A stretch of 64,000 nucleotides of DNA. Source: Epiperipatus broadwayi (taxonomy: Eukaryota; Onychophora; Udeonychophora; Euonychophora; Peripatidae). The stretch is taken from the NCBI GenBank assembly GCA_028023455.1, contig JAQFVV010000013.1, positions 12,722,258 through 12,786,257 on the forward strand. Direction: 5' to 3'. The translations under genes were made by a program, and so were the position numbers. The notes beneath the pieces are model-generated. The model had not been told where the DNA came from. It worked only from the letters and a program-made list of their open reading frames with translations, and ran no database searches. How positions within the stretch are numbered: the stretch's first letter is position 1; each line of letters starts with the position of its first letter. Below are positions 48,388 to 60,434 of this stretch, in pieces.

Positions 48388-48554
48388 TATTGGATGAGTA
48401 GGCATTAGATAGGGATTTTATGCACAAGCCTTCTGGCATCCATTTATTACTCTGGTTGGCACAGGGTGGCACTACTCTATGGAAAGTTTTGCCTTGTTTG
48501 ATAACAATTATGTGCTAGTATAAGAGATGGTGATCATATGATATCCACACACAC

Positions 48555-49030
48555 TTGATCTCTTTCTACACTTTTAATAATCTTTTGGGAACCTTCTTAA
48601 GATTTCACATGTCCACCTATTGTCATCTTTTCTAGTGATATGTGTACTCCAATTCTATTTCAGCCTTTTAATATTGTCAGTGATACCTATTTGCTTTTTA
48701 CTATATGTGCTTCCAATTATTTATTATTTTTAATATACATCTTTTCATAATTTTCTGTGTGATATATTAAGAGTTTTCTTCTTCTAGTAAGGATTCAAGT
48801 CTCAGATTCCTAAGTGAGCAGGAACTTAAAATGTTCTATTTCAAGCATGTAAGTATTTTTTTAAAAAATTAAGTTCTTACCAAATTTAATTTTATTATTA
48901 TTTTCACCTATTAACTTTCCATATTATAATCTTAATAAATTATTTATAGTTATTAACTTTTTGTAAATCATTATCATCAATATATATGCACAATATATAA
49001 TAAATAAATAATACAAAAACTCTGTCAGAT
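48555..49030. other. AT-rich non-coding stretch
   Basis: No recognisable feature lies between the two foldback elements. Confidence 0.45.
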
Positions 49031-49037
49031 AATGAAA

Positions 49038-49202
49038 ATTATTCTACATGAATAAAGTGTGATAAACAAAGCAGGGCTGTCCAATATGTCCACCATATTC
49101 TGGTATACAGTACTGAAAGCGCTTGGCAAATTGTTGTTTATAATTAATGTTTTTTAAATTTTGGCTGCTCTGTTTATCACGCTTTATTCATGTAGAATAA
49201 TT
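49038..49202. repeat. Small MITE-like inverted repeat (165 bp)
   Basis: Terminal inverted repeats of about 37 bases: ATTATTCTACATGAATAAAG with GTGATAAACAAAGCAG (49038-49074), and the complement ending CTTTATTCATGTAGAATAAT (49166-49202), around a 90-base centre. The flanks are AT-rich, so a target duplication cannot be fixed. Confidence 0.75.
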
Positions 49203-49204
49203 TA

Positions 49205-51155
49205 CAATAAATTTCCATACGTTTTTCTACATAATTTTTATTATGGATCAAACAGGCAATCAATCCATCATAGATTATATTATAAAAACTATTATATTTC
49301 TAGTTTTAAGTTGAAGCAGACAAATATTATTACTAGATAGTGTGATTTCAGTTTTCAAAGCAAGTTTTAATTTGTTGTTTGACTGGTTAGAAAGCAAATG
49401 AAATTATCTAAAAAAAAATTTACAAATTTTTTTAAAAAATTTTCCCCAAATTCCTGCCATAATTTCAATAGTTACATCTATAAAGTTTATGAAAATATTG
49501 TAACAATAACTATGTATAGAGCAAGCATGATGCAGATAAGTAAAAATGAGAAACAAATGATAGTTTTAGAGTAATCCATTAATAATTATAATAATAACAG
49601 TAGCTTATACCATGGCACATGCAATTTACAGAAGGAGCGCTATTTATAATGAATACTCTTTCTTTCCAAACATAAGATAAATTCTTTTTAAAAGATAGAA
49701 TGGATCCACTCTTATCTTTTTTATGCAAGCTATATGTATGGGCCAATCTGAAGCATTTGGAACTAAGAGCGTGAAGATTTAATTAATCACTTTAAATTAC
49801 TTATATGATTTTTGTTAATGAAGCTTGTGAAATTTTTACAATTTATGATACATCATTATTAGATGAAAACTTAAACATATGTAAATTGAAGACTAGTATT
49901 TGGGGTTTGATATATATATATAAATCACCAAAATACAGGTATTAACAAACACTTCCTTCTACAACCATGCATTCCAAACTTCACATTGGGGAGCTTGTTA
50001 TCAGAGCTATGTTTGTTTTTTTCTGTGAGTCTTATGTGTGAACTAATGCTGTATAATTATTAGCATATGTTATATAAAACAAAAGATATTGTGACAACTC
50101 GTGTATTTTTAGAAAATGGAAAAGTATTACAAACTACACTTGCTATAATATATGCATAATAAAATAATTTATTAAAGAAAAAATAAATCAATAAAATATT
50201 GTTTGTAGATTCCCTCTTCAATACTTCTCTAGTTGGATACTGGAACAAAAGTTCAAATCTTTTCTAACTGTTCGTTATAACTTCTCATATATGTATATGA
50301 AAAAGAAATTATTTGTTTCAGTGCAACTTTCATTAAAAGAGTTTCATTCATGTTATTCTCGATGAATTATAACATAGTTCACTCTGTGATTAATTCAAAT
50401 TTTGAGATTTTATTATTCTCGTTCATTCATGAACAAAATATAATGTATTATTTGACAATCTCAAGTTTCAGTTTTTCATTCTATATTGTTTTATAGTTCA
50501 TTAAAATGAGCAAAAAGTTTAGACTTTGGGGCTAATTATTCCAATGTATAAATATATAAAATGAGCTAAAACGCACAAACACACAAAGCTTTCAAGGGTC
50601 GAGGTCCTCATATCATAGCCATCTTGTAAAACATTAAATATATTTAAAACATTAAATTTCTTTCATTTCTTATTATTGTGTCTTGAAATTCTTTCTTCTT
50701 CTTTTGAATATCTTTCCTCTTTTAATCATTATCACACAAACATTAAATATAGTTACGTAGTGTTAGTATTTTATTTTGCTTGAAACAAAAAGAAAAAAAA
50801 CTTTCTTTGCAATTTATCAGTGAGATTCTGTTTCTCTTCCTTCCTAACAGTTTTTAATAGTTGGTCGGGAAAACACTTGACAATGTTCTGAGAATAAAAG
50901 CTGATGTGCTACTTGATTCGGTCTAGTGCTCCATATTAAAAGAATATTCAAATATATAATTTCAAGCATTATTAATAGCTTCATTATCTGTGTGCAAAGC
51001 ACATATATACATTTATTGAGTATTTTCATGATTTTTAATAAATCAAAGTAATTAAAAAAAATTGACACTTCTTGTATAATTTTCATCTTGATAGTTATTT
51101 GTTTTCCTCTTTTACTTCTTCAAACAAGTACGAGAGAGAGTGAGAGAGAGGGCCA
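49205..51155. other. AT-rich non-coding stretch
   Basis: No gene is recognised. Frames at 50060-50248 and 50844-51086 (minus) lack known domains. A short GAGAGA run (51130-51148) precedes the LINE. Confidence 0.45.
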
Positions 51156-51171
51156 TTTATGACAAGAGCAT

Positions 51172-51618
51172 TTGTGGTTTGAAATAAGGTTGGGTAAACA
51201 AGAATGGATGGTGGCTGTAGTGTATATAGCCACTGGAGATAGTCAAACTGTAATGGAGTGGAACAGTAGTATATATGAATGTCTAGTTAAGGATATACAG
51301 AGTTTTAAAGAAAAGGGGAAGAGAATAATGGTTATAGGGGATATGAATGGACATATTGAAGATATTGATGATGTAGATAATAAGAATGGTTAGTTTTTGA
51401 AAGAATTTTGTCAAAGAGTAAATTTGAGCATTGGGAATTTATCAAATATTTATGAGGGACAATACACATAGTCTAGGAATAATATATTTCACACAATAGA
51501 TTGTGTATTGGTAGAGAAAGGGGGAATGAATAAAATACAGAAAATTAAGATGTTTGATAATGAAGAGAGAGTGTGTAATAGTGATCATAACTTTATTGTA
51601 AATAGAAATGGTTAGTAA
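51172..51618 (+). pseudogene. LINE APE endonuclease, C-terminal half
   Basis: One frame with two in-frame stops (TAG after codon 73, TAG near 51469). It contains V-V-Y-I-A (about residues 16-20), G-D-M-N-G-H-I (about 60-66), T-I-D-C-V-L-V, and N-S-D-H-N close to the end. These match the DxN, DxxL and SDH active-site region of AP-endonuclease-type LINE nucleases that nick target DNA. The N-terminal catalytic Asn/Glu motifs are absent through truncation. Confidence 0.75.
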
Positions 51619-52159
51619 TGTGATGGAGGATAGAAATAAAGGTAGAAACAGTAGTGAAAGATGTGGATGGAGAGTGAATGATAAGAATAAGTTGGAAGAG
51701 TATAAAATAAAAGGTGAAGAAGCCATGGGGTTGGGGATGAGTATAAGGACTGGTGTGGTGAAATAGAAAAAGTGGCAAATAGGGTTTTAGTTAAGAATAT
51801 GCAGAAGAATAAAAGTAGTAAAAAATGAGAGTTAGTAAAAGTGTAAAAGAGAGGAAAGAAACATGAAGAGAATATAAGTGTGCTATTAAGAATAAAGAAA
51901 GTGAAAATGATATTAATGCTAAATGGGGAAAGTACTTAGAAAAGAAGAAGTTGGCTAAAATGGATAATTATAGAGAGAGGATGAAGTTGAATAGTAAATT
52001 GTTGGAGGATATTAATAAAAGTGGAAGAGATGGGAGTAAAAAATTTTGCAATTATATTAAAAGGAGAAATGTATGCGAGAGAGGGATAGTATTAATTGAT
52101 GAGGGAATAGAGTGTAGCTCTAGAGAAGCGTTAGAGAGAGAATCTTAAATAGATATGTA

Positions 52160-53255
52160 ATGGATGTAGAAAAGATGTTAGATGTGAAGGACTTAGTGAT
52201 AGAAAACATGAAAGTATTTAGTAATGGGAATATTAGGTTCACAAAAAATGAACTGAATGAGGCAGGGAAGAGATTGAAAAGTGGAAAGGCGAGAGGTTTA
52301 GATGTGTGGGCAGCAGAGATGGTAATGAATTTAGGGCATAGAGCAAAAGAAAAGTTATTACCATGTTTTAATAAGATGGCACAGAAGAGAGTTTTTGTGG
52401 GTAGTTGGAGTAATACAAGAATAAGTTTATTATTTAAAGGAAAGGGTAAGGATCATAGAAAGTTAAATAATTATAGACCGATAGCGGTAACATCAGTTTT
52501 ATATAAAGTTTTCGCATATATGGTGGCTGGAAGAATTGTAAAATGGATGGAAGAGAATAATGTAGTGGGGGGAATGCAAGGAGGTTTTAGGTCAGATAGG
52601 CATATAGGAGACAGTTTGTTTGTAGTTACACAACTTATGGAGATGAGTAGGAATGCAGGTAGATCATTATATATGAGTTTTATAGATAAAGAGAAGGCAT
52701 ATAATAAATAGAAATAGATTATGGATAAGGTTAGAAAATTTGGGAATGTATGAAGTTTTAATAAATATTATTAAGAAATTATATGAAAATAATTATTATA
52801 CTTACCAATTAGGGGATATAGAATCAGTTAAAGTTAAAAATGGGGTGGGATTCAGGCAAGGATGCCCTATGTCACCTATTTTGTTTTTGTTGTATTTGAG
52901 TGAATTGGTGAAAGCAATAGAAAGACTAGAAAGAGGGATAGAGATACCATTAATAGGTGGCAAGGGAGTATATACTTTGTCAGGTCTTTTTTTTGCAGAT
53001 GATATCTTTTTGTATGCAGAAAGAAGAGACAATATGGAAATTATGCTGAGGACATGTGCAAGGGTGGGTAAATTGATGGGGATTAAATTCAGTGAAGAAA
53101 AATCAAATGTAATGATGGTTAATACTGGAGAAAGTGAAGATGTAGAATTTTTATTGGGGGATATAAAGTTAAGTGTGGTGGTAGATATAGGTATTTGGAA
53201 ATCATCTTATGTAATCAGGAAAATTGCTTGGATAAATGGGAGAAAAAATTGGTAA
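52160..53255 (+). pseudogene. LINE reverse transcriptase domain
   Basis: Two overlapping-in-content frames, 52160-52711 and 52740-53255, separated by a stop and frameshift. RT blocks in order: L-K-S-G-K-A-R-G-L-D; N-N-Y-R-P-I-A-V-T-S; G-G-M-Q-G-G-F-R-S-D-R; motif A F-I-D-K-E-K-A-Y-N (normally ending in D); motif B G-F-R-Q-G-C-P-M-S-P-I-L-F; motif C F-F-A-D-D-I-F; motif D G-I-K-F-S-E-E-K-S. It would copy element RNA at the nicked target. The catalytic aspartates are still present; the frame breaks are not compatible with activity. Confidence 0.88.
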
Positions 53256-54227
53256 TGAAGCGAAGAAAAGAAAGGGTTTGGTAAAGAAACTAACAGTATT
53301 TTCATATAATAAATATGATGTAGCTAGAATTGTATGGAAGGAAGTTGCAGTAGCAGGGTTAACATATGGTAATGATGCATTATGTGTTAGTAAAAGGGTT
53401 TTAGATTATTTAGAGAAAGTACAAAGGGAAGTAGGAAGACATGCATTAGATGCAGAGATGTGGGCAGCAAAGGAGGCAATTCAAGGAGAAATGGGATGGT
53501 CAAGTTTTTATATGAGAGATGCAAAAAGTAAAATGAAAATGTTTGGTAGGTTGCAGTTTATGGATAGTAAAAGAATAGCCAAAATAGTGTTTAATTGGGT
53601 TATGAGTAAAGGGCAGGCAACAAGATGGGTGAGAAAGGTAATGCGGTATGAAAAAGATTTGGATAAAGAATTTATATCAGTATACTTGTATAAAAGGTGG
53701 GATGATTGTGTTAGGAGGATTGTTGAGTGTTATAGTGATAAGGAATGGGATAAAAAATAGATGCATTAATAAAGAATAGGGAGTTGGAGAGATGGAGAAC
53801 TAGTATGGAGGGTAAGAAGAGTTTATATATATATATATATAGAAGTGAATGGAACATTGGGAGTGAGTTAATTTATGATAATAGTAAGGAAAGCAGTTTA
53901 TTGTTTAAGGCTCAAACAGGATCTTTAGCAACAAAAGAATATACATGTAAATGGAAAATTATGGGTGATTTAGTGTGCAAATTGTGTAAGGAAGGTATAG
54001 AAAATATTAAGCATCTGTTGATTGATAGTAAATGCTTGAAAGCAGAAAGGGTACAAATAATGAAGTTATGGGAGAATAAATATAAACAAAGGGATTATAC
54101 AGAAAATGTGTTATTGGTTTTTATGCTGGGTTTGCGAAAAGATAAGGAGGATTTAGATATAAAGGCCATAGAGTTGACAAAGATTATGTTGTGGAAATGG
54201 GATGGAGCAGAATATGGGGAAACTTAA
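53236..54227 (+). pseudogene. LINE C-terminal region with CxxC-H-C motif
   Basis: Frames 53236-53760 and 53784-54227 continue the ORF2 product past the RT. The second frame holds C-K-L-C followed by H-L-L-I-D-S-K-C (about residues 63-83), the CxxC..H..C pattern common after the RT in many APE LINEs and thought to bind nucleic acid. The frame ends in TAA about 90 bases before the 3' tail. Confidence 0.7.
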
Positions 54228-54316
54228 AGTGGGGAATGGAAATTAAAGTGGCTAACAGGTTTATCTGGCATAGTTGCTGAGATATTCTTGACTTCGTTTA
54301 AGGAGAAGCCACAGTA

Positions 54317-54334
54317 CATCACATCACATCACAT
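54317..54334 (+). repeat. LINE 3' pentanucleotide tail
   Basis: Three to four copies of CATCA end the element, in place of a poly(A) tail. Short tandem 3' tails of this kind mark the point where reverse transcription started. Confidence 0.75.
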
Positions 54335-54339
54335 ATCGT

Positions 54340-55315
54340 TTGCAAATTATTGACTTCATTTACATACGAAACCTTTTAGCTTTATTATAGTGAAATAAAT
54401 ATATCAGCTTTTATTTACCGAATAAATAAAATCTTTAATCACATAATCATTTTCTGTGTATTTCATTCCTCGTTTGTTTATTTCCATTTTGTATATAAAT
54501 GTGTGTGTGTGCGTAAGCAAGTACACACTTTTTACAAAATATACTCGCAATGTAACTTTGGCATTGCTGTGTCAATAGCTACAATATATTATTTATTGTA
54601 CATACACCTTTTATTGATCTGATTAAGTGAAAAAAATGTGGGCTATTTGAAAATATCTGGATGTCCATAAAATTAATTCAAATTATATACTTCTATATAG
54701 TGATACAAGATATATTTTTATTGATAGTCGAAAATCTGAAACATTTGAAATAAATATTAATATGTTATAGCACCTACTTTGTCATTTATTTTTATGATAG
54801 TGGTGTTTGAAAATGGTTTAGAAATAGCTTTATAAAGTAATGCAACATACGTTTAATAATAGAAATTTTGATTTGATGATTAAAATCAAAAACAAAACTT
54901 TATATTCTTGACTTCTAGATCTAAAATATGCTAATGCTGCACAGAATGTATTTAATGTTTTAATTACAATACATAAAAAAATGTTTTCATAGTTAATATT
55001 CAAACCTTTAAGTGCTTTAACAATCAGAAATGGATTTCAGAAATGTTTGACTTATATGGTTATCAACCTGAAAATGTATCTCAGTTTAAACATATTGATA
55101 GCTATTTAGATAGAAAGACAGTCTTGGATATTGATACCCACCATAAACTCTAACATACCACTTCTGCATTTAAAATATTAAATGATAAACTATTTTATCA
55201 ATAATGATGTTTTGTTTTATCCAGATAAATTGTCCTATTTTCTAGTTGCTGAATGTGATAATATCAAAGCTACAATGACAAGAAACTACCATTACAATCA
55301 GAGCATCCCAGCACA
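54340..55315. other. AT-rich non-coding stretch
   Basis: No clear gene. A frame from about 55036 reads through roughly 35 codons to a stop and might belong to the following PLE fragment, but I see no domain in it. Confidence 0.35.
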
Positions 55316-55320
55316 TATAT

Positions 55321-55542
55321 ATGTATAAAAGGGCACTGAATAACAAGGAGTCTACATCAGCATTCTTGGAACATGAAAAAGCTACTGGACACAGATTTGA
55401 ACCCACCAACCCCAGAATAATGTGCAAAGAGAGAAACGACTATAGGCGCATAATAAAGGAGGCATATTTCATAAACAATGACACCCAATCAATTAATAGA
55501 AAAGACACCTGTTTCACCATTTCAAAAAGATGGACAAACTAA
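55321..55542 (+). pseudogene. GIY-YIG endonuclease tail of a second PLE family
   Basis: A 73-codon frame with F-L-E-H-E-K-A-T-G-H-R-F (about residues 15-26) and R-N-D-Y-R-R-I-I-K-E-A-Y-F-I (about 39-52). This matches the C-terminal part of the GIY-YIG domain of Penelope-like elements (H-x-x-x-T-G-H-x-F, then R-x-x-x-R-R-x-x-E-A-x-x-I). Sequence differs from the PLE at 33985 and 44210, so this is another family. The RT is not present upstream. Confidence 0.7.
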
Positions 55543-55629
55543 TTCAAACAATATTTTAAATAAAATACTGAAACATCTAACTAATTAACATAAATTTGAA
55601 TCCTCCCCCTCATCACTATCAACCACACA

Positions 55630-55690
55630 CAGCTATGAGGATGAAGCCATGGAGCTTTGAAAGCGCTAAGCTTTAAATAAATTATTAATA
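55630..55690 (+). ncRNA. PLE 3' structured motif, weak hammerhead resemblance
   Basis: About 90 bases after the PLE frame the sequence runs GAGGATGAAGC, CATGGA, GCTTTGAAAGCGCT. AAGC/GCTT can form a short stem followed by GAAA, in the position where the other PLE carries its hammerhead-like core. The 5' core reads AGGATGA rather than CTGANGA, so this is at best a degenerate relative. Confidence 0.25.
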
Positions 55691-55694
55691 AATA

Positions 55695-56225
55695 TAACTT
55701 CTTTAACGAGCGTTAAAAGCGCATAATTATTGATATTGTATTAGTATGTAAAATGGCTGAAAAGTTACATGTTAATAGTTTCAAAGGCATTTAAAAAAAA
55801 TGTTGTCATTAAGAGAATATGACTCGGGTTGCAGTACAAAAGCTCCAATTAAGCAATAAATTCAGAAAGAAAAATTTCCCCGCATAATTAAAAGGCAAAA
55901 CTGAAAGATGTCAGTTAAAGTCCAACATCAGATATATAAGGATATAGTTTTGTTTCATAAATCATTTTGTGCAGAATTGCATCACTCATCATCAACTTTC
56001 TGTTTTGTAAGTGTATGTCTCACTTATTTTCTGGATTTAGAATACCGCATCATAAAGAAAAGAATCCTTAATTTAGAAAATATATAATAAATAAGTACAA
56101 CTATTCTAATAGCAGTGATTACCAGATAATAGTACATTGTTTCGTCCACTGTGTAAGCTAAAAAAAATTTGTGATTTGTTATTATTAATTTCATTAGACA
56201 GCAAGAGCTTGTACTTAAAAAAACT
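55695..56225. other. AT-rich non-coding stretch
   Basis: No gene or element boundary is recognised. Confidence 0.4.
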
Positions 56226-56229
56226 GAAG

Positions 56230-56420
56230 ATAGTACAACATACAGTTACTGATTTAGGTCACCTTTATAAATTGTGCAAGCAAATTGATTTGGGTTCAAA
56301 ACTCTAGGCTCTTTTGAATTTCAGAATTTTAGCTTGAATAATAAAGTTTAAAATGGTTGCTAGATACATAACTGTATTATTCCAGCTTTGAATTCCAAGC
56401 CTCGATATAATAAAGGTAAA
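56230..56420 (+). repeat. Diverged interspersed repeat, copy 1
   Basis: Matches 63585-63755: GCAAGCAAAT followed by TTGGGTT-AAAAC, then TTGCTA-AT-CATAA, TATTA and TTCCAGCTTTGAAT. The last phrase is B-box-like. Function and class are unknown. Confidence 0.55.
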
Positions 56421-56424
56421 AGTT

Positions 56425-57250
56425 AATAGTATTAAAGTAGTGAGCTGTTCTCATTTTATCAAAAGAATAACCATTGGATAAAACAATATTAACTGAATAC
56501 CAAAAAAATATTTTTTTTAAAAAAAGGATTATTGAATTAAAACATTATATCATTATGGGGAAAAAATGTTTTTAATAGAAATCTAAAAAAGCCCAGGAAG
56601 GATCTTTCTATAGGCCTATCTAAACTGTTTTTTATATTTTAAAAAATCCCTTTTAATTGTTTACTCTTTAAAAATTAAGCAATATAACTTACTGTAAAGT
56701 AATTACATCCTGTGAAAGTGTAGTCTGAACTCTTCCTGTTCCAAACACTGTTGGAGATTGAATGGTGCCATTGATTTTATTAATCTCACTTGAGCTGTAG
56801 ATAACTTTTTTCAATAAGTTGTTTAAAAAATATTGAATTTCTAATATATATATAAATGTTATTAATTAATTAATTAAACATCATATAAACAAGTAATAAT
56901 GCTAATATTTCATTTACACCATCTATAGAAATATTTTCTGATATATCAAATGGTAATGTTTCTAGCAAAAAATTAGTTGATTTTTTAATCAAACATTAAC
57001 ACTTCAATATAGGAGAAAATTTCTATAGATGGTTAAATAAAATAACATTAATATTATAACATATCTATATAAATTAAAGTATAAACTGTACATAACAAAA
57101 TGCAAGCACATCAATGTATTAAACAAAATAACTATACTATAAATATTTTCCAAGTAACAGCAAAAAATTTATCAATATCAAATCTCATGAAAAACCAAAT
57201 CAAGAGAAATTAGTATGAGAGTTTTCTATTGCAACTCTGTTAATGATTAA
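56425..57250. other. AT-rich non-coding stretch
   Basis: Nothing recognised. ATTAATTAATTAATTA occurs near 56860. Confidence 0.4.
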
Positions 57251-57254
57251 CAAC

Positions 57255-57690
57255 TTTTTTAAAGATTTATGCAGTTCAGACAATTTGAAGAAATATCAAA
57301 ATTTATTTTATGTCCAGACACAGAAACAGCAGATAAACTCAATCAGAAAATTCTCAAGTATTTGGATGATATAGAATTTTAATTAATTGACTTTCACTCC
57401 AGTTCTATATGGAAACAAAAGTTTGGTGAATTGAGAAATGATTAGGAAAAGATTAAAAATGATCAATTATAGAGTGGAAAGACAATGTTGAAAAGTAAAT
57501 ATTAACGACTTGGAATGCCATCCTTTCTGGATCCTTCGATTATTTAAAAACATTAGCAAAATTATTTCTCTACTTATGCCTGTAAATCATTATTTTCAGA
57601 AATTAATTTTATGAAATTCAGATTCAGAAATAAAATAATTGATGAATCTAGTATGTGCATAAAACATTTAGCATCTAATGTATAGCAGCA
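57255..57690 (+). pseudogene. hAT transposase C-terminal (dimerisation) domain pseudogene
   Basis: The clearest part, 57561-57686, reads in one frame F-S-T-Y-A-C-K-S-L-F-S-E-I-N-F, then R-F-R-N-K-I-I-D-E-S-S and C-I-K-H-L-A. This fits the hAT dimerisation pattern S-T-Y-x-C-E-x-x-F-S-x-M, with R-N-R-L-x-D-E and C-L-x-L-A after it, as in ZBED- or GTF2IRD2-like hAT relatives. Upstream, frames broken by several stops carry plausible preceding segments. It is a decayed copy and the rest of the transposase is not seen. It shows that hAT activity existed here, relevant to the non-autonomous element at 44677. Confidence 0.6.
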
Positions 57691-57699
57691 AAAGTCTCT

Positions 57700-60310
57700 T
57701 TCAAAAATGTATGTTTATTACAATTCATCTTTTTAAAATTCTATGCTAATTTTTAAAATTACCTCAATAAAATTCTGGAATAATTATTTTCTACTATTTT
57801 TTTTCTATTTTGGCTCATCAGTAATTTGACTGATATTTGTAAATTTTTGGCAATCATATTTAAAATGGTTCATCACTACTGAACTAGATATTCTGTTGAA
57901 GACAAAGCAATAAAATTTTATATACTTATCTACAGATTCCTCATAAGTTCTCCATTTTTTCCTTTTAAAGACACTTAAAGATTGGTTTCCAAACATTGTG
58001 TATTTTATAGTAGATTGACCTTTGGGTTATTTGCCATTATCATGTAAATAGATCATTTACATTTTCTTAAAGCTTTCCTCTCTTCTCAATGTTCTTGTAT
58101 TTTCCTAATCATTCAATTTTAATTGAGTTCATTTCTCTTATATACTTCTGTACATTTCACAAGTTATGTATTTTTTGTTGTTATTATTTGTGTAATTACG
58201 GTGGTAAAACATAAGAAAGGCAAGAAAAATATTGACATTATTTTAAAATTAATTTTTTTAATGTAATTATATGTAAAAAATGTTATATGATGTTTTGCCA
58301 ATTTTAAATTCTGAAGAGGTCTGCTAGGCAGTTGAAATGTAAAAAAAGTGAAAAATTGAATTAAAATATTGGGGGAAAGTTCAAAAGAGCTGATTGGTTT
58401 ATTAATAGATTTATTCACTGCATGCAATGAAATAAAAAAAATAGGTGTCTTTATTATCTAATTAATGTAAGCTATAATTGCAATTATAAATTTCAATGCT
58501 TCATCACTAAAGGAATGTAATAAACAAATATGCAGAATGTATAGAGCAAAGCTTTAATAACATTAATTAAGCATGATGTTTTTAGCATGCTTCTGACTTA
58601 GAAAAGATATAAATGTAATAGTAATTGTGATGGAAGTATGAGAGTATATATATATTGTGTGCCAGCTAATTTGCATTTAAGGTTGCATAGGTTGGATAGG
58701 CCATTTTTTGGAAAGGGAGATGCAAGATTCTCTTTTAATAATGGCATATGTGCCATGTTTCTTTGATTTTGCATTAGGTATTATTGTACTCTGTGCAGAT
58801 AATATTGAAGTGGGTGGGCTCATAGAAATGGCTGGTTGTGAAGAAAGTGGTTGAAGAAGATTGAACAAGTATTTGAAAGTGTTTTGGTTTTATTATAAAG
58901 ATATGAGTGCTGATCAATATGGATTGATAAGTTAGTCTGAGATTCACTGTAGTAAACAGAGAGTCAGATTGGATCTTGGTATTTGATTTTGTAGACTATT
59001 TGAGGAACATGTACTATTTAGTATTTTAATATTAAAATATTATTAGTAACCAGATGTATAATCTCAATGTGCCAGCCAAATATTTTTTCCCAATAAGAAC
59101 TAATGGTAAAAACATAATCAACCTTAAAGAACTCTCTTTAGATAAGATCCCTAAAATGAAGAATAATAAAGAAGAAAAATAGTTAATTATCCATTTACCA
59201 GCTAATTAAAAATGAATTGCTAGATTGCTATAAACTGTGTTTTTAAAAAATATTACAAGTATTTGCTTAAAAAATTCTCACTTCTTGAAAAAAATAAAAT
59301 CAAGCTCCTATCATAATAATATAAATGTATCCATTACATTACAGAACATTTAAGGTAAAAGCATGCTGTTGAGCTGGTTCTCTCTTTGAGCAGGATGTGA
59401 ATTGCTCCTGAAGTTGGTCTTTTAAAATAATTCACTCATCCATTTTATCATGAAGTGCCCTCATAGGTTTAATGTCCTTCTATTTCTTTCTGAATATAAC
59501 AACATGACAATGTTTGTATTCTTGTATTTGTACTATCATAGAGTTCTAATCTTATGCTTTATAAATAAAAATATATAGAATACTGTATTATACCATTAAA
59601 CAGTATGATTTTTGTTTACATATCACCATGTTAAATGGCAGTCCAATTATTTGTTTTGTTTTTCTGAAAGTAGGGCTAGCACAATTTAATTTAACTTACT
59701 AAATTTCAACAGTTTAATTTTTTAATGTGTTTGGGATTTGAATAACTTGCATTGGAATGCATTTAAAAATAGCTCTCATAATGAATTTTTATTTAGTTAT
59801 AGCTTCTGTTATCCATTTATAGTTGATTGAACTTATTTAATTGCATATTAGTTACTAAACCTGATGTGTTTTTAAAAGATTTTTGGAAATTTTGGTTAAA
59901 TTCACTCAGTTTTAAGATCTGTATTTTTAAAAACGATTGTCATAAGACTCAATGTTTAAATTTATTATTATAATCTTTACTGCTACGAAAGACTGGAAAT
60001 CATTAGTGACTTATGGTTAAGTGTTGTGGATTGCCTATATAAAGAACTTAACAAATATACTGAAACTAGGGGTATTTTCAAATTAATTCTTATATTAGAA
60101 TTTTTGCTGTGAAAGTCCTGCATGTAAGAACTATAAATAATTTTGGTTTACCAGGATTTCCTCCCATTAAATCCAATTTGAACTTATACATATTTTTCAT
60201 ATATCACATGAATCCAGTCTATGATATTCTTCATATAGCTCAGTTTCAATATAATAAACACCTCCACACTTGCCCAATTCTTTTCAAATTCATATAAATA
60301 AAGATATAAT
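57700..60310. other. AT-rich stretch with one unassigned ORF
   Basis: Contains a 63-codon minus-strand frame at 58677-58868, Ser/Pro-rich at its start and Lys-rich later, less AT-rich than its flanks but without a recognisable family. Other frames here are of chance length. Confidence 0.35.
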
Positions 60311-60317
60311 AAAAGAC

Positions 60318-60430
60318 AAATGACCCTAAGATGCATTTCATGCTGAACCAGCACTCATCAGTTGGCCCAGGTCACTATCTCTCATATATATCTCTATTAT
60401 ATGCAAAGTATTTATCTAGAGTAAATTGTT
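60318..60430 (-). repeat. Foldback family A, fragment
   Basis: On the minus strand this matches the ribozyme-bearing part of family A (GGCCCAACTGATGA-type context and TATATATGAGAGATAG). The match stops just past the GAAA core. No opposite arm. Confidence 0.65.
60336..60365 (-). ncRNA. Hammerhead-like core, family A fragment
   Basis: Minus strand: CCAA (60362-60365), CTGATGA (60355-60361), GTGCT/AGCAT stem II with loop GGTTC (60340-60354), GAAA (60336-60339). Both catalytic blocks are intact and stem II is good (closing G-U). The downstream strand of stem I is replaced (TGCATCTTAGGG), so the fold is incomplete. Confidence 0.5.
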
Positions 60431-60434
60431 ACAT

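Larger units (their letters stand above)
48152..48542. mobile_element. Foldback element family B, copy 1 (391 bp)
   Basis: Two inverted arms (about 48153-48320 and 48331-48497) match almost perfectly, for example CCAGAAGGCTTGTGCATAAA against its complement. The right arm continues about 45 bases further (48498-48542) into the terminal block also found at 31331 and 62435; the left arm lacks this. ATCCACACAC flanks both ends (48142-48151 and 48543-48552) and may be a target duplication. Each arm carries a hammerhead-like core, facing opposite ways. Confidence 0.85.
51160..54336 (+). mobile_element. APE-type LINE, 5'-truncated, decayed
   Basis: A non-LTR retrotransposon running endonuclease, reverse transcriptase, C-terminal zinc-knuckle-like region, about 90 bases of 3' UTR, and a 3' (CATCA)n-type tail at 54317-54334. 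The 5' half of the endonuclease is missing. Base use differs from the neighbourhood: the plus strand is G/A-rich. Frames are broken at several points but long stretches remain open, so decay is moderate. The clade is not assigned. Confidence 0.88.

Noticed and set aside
52802-53032. Minus-strand ORFs at 52802-53032 and 51442-51778
   Set aside because: Shadows of the plus-strand LINE coding sequence.
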